Assembly (NCBI GenBank): GCA_039807445.1
Contig: JBDHRG010000195.1
Location: forward strand, 1-7,059
Length of the DNA stretch: 7,059 bases
Source of the DNA: JBDHRG01 sp039807445
GTDB lineage: Bacteria > Pseudomonadota > Gammaproteobacteria > Competibacterales > Competibacteraceae
Direction: 5' to 3'
The notes beneath the pieces were generated by a model. That model was not told the origin of the DNA. It searched no databases and worked only from the letters and a program-made list of their open reading frames with translations. Shown here in pieces: positions 6,948 to 7,059 of the stretch. How positions within the stretch are numbered: the first letter of the stretch is position 1; the number at the start of each line of letters is the position of its first letter. A program made the translations under genes and the position numbers.

Positions 6948-7059
6948 TGCACGCGCCGCACCCGGACCTCGCCCCCCTGCTGCGCCTCGCCGGTGCGCCG
7001 GCGGCGCTGCTGGCGCGGCTGCAGGCGCCCGAGGCGCGGCTCGCGCGCCTGGACCCGCC
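6947..7059 (+). CDS. Start of an unidentified downstream tail-cluster gene (3' partial)
   Basis: ATG 6947 overlaps the previous stop as TGATG and is preceded, seven bases upstream, by a perfect GGAGG (6935-6939), so this is a well-supported start. A GTG at 6944 in frame is too close to that site. Thirty-seven codons are visible before the window ends. They encode an Ala/Leu/Arg/Pro-rich, probably helical N-terminus (MHAPHPDLAPLLRLAGAPAA, then further Ala/Leu/Arg-rich residues) without signal peptide character. In contractile tail clusters the gene after the chaperone is usually a second chaperone product or the tape measure protein. The visible part is too short to choose, and I do not recognise it. 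Confidence 0.6.
   Translation, partial: MHAPHPDLAPLLRLAGAPAALLARLQAPEARLARLDP

Noticed and set aside
6781..6949. Programmed -1 frameshift joining the chaperone-like gene to the next gene
   Set aside because: The next frame is indeed open in the -1 direction through this stretch, as in many phage chaperone genes. But I find no canonical slippery heptamer, and the next gene has its own GGAGG plus a TGATG overlap, so ordinary coupled reinitiation is sufficient.

Overview
The window is very GC-rich (well over 70% by eye). Seven genes, all on the + strand, are packed almost end to end; the largest gap between them is 29 bases. The codon use (GCG, CTG, CGC, GCC) and Shine-Dalgarno sites at every junction suggest a high-GC bacterium, most likely a Pseudomonadota (beta- or gammaproteobacterial type). 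That is an inference from composition only. I see no tRNA, rRNA, CRISPR array, insertion sequence, transposase, promoter or terminator.

The right half (about 3674-7059) is the start of a contractile phage-tail-like module. In order it holds a probable tail completion/terminator-type protein, a single-chain tail sheath, a tail tube, a small tail assembly chaperone-like protein, and the first 37 codons of another gene that leaves the window. This is the order used by contractile phages and tailocin-like particles. There is one sheath and one tube gene, unlike the several sheath and tube paralogues of Afp/PVC-type injection systems and unlike the split TssB/TssC sheath of type VI secretion.

The left half (1-3662) is unusual. 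Where a phage would normally have head and connector genes, there are two other genes. The first encodes a helical protein (5' end outside the window) whose visible C-terminal part is built from about seven consecutive 22-24-residue amphipathic repeats, most starting with Leu/Phe-Ser/Asp and usually Pro. The second encodes a 904-residue protein with an N-terminal zinc-dependent phospholipase C-like domain whose putative metal ligands are all present, then six predicted membrane helices, then a C-terminal region of about 415 residues that I do not recognise.

My working interpretation is a polycistronic operon for a contractile injection or tail-like particle that carries its own membrane-embedded phospholipase-like partner. 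That partner could be a membrane anchor or dock, a lysis/release factor, or an effector. The sheath and phospholipase-family assignments are the best supported, with the tube and chaperone calls close behind. The functional link between the membrane protein and the tail is inferred from gene position alone.
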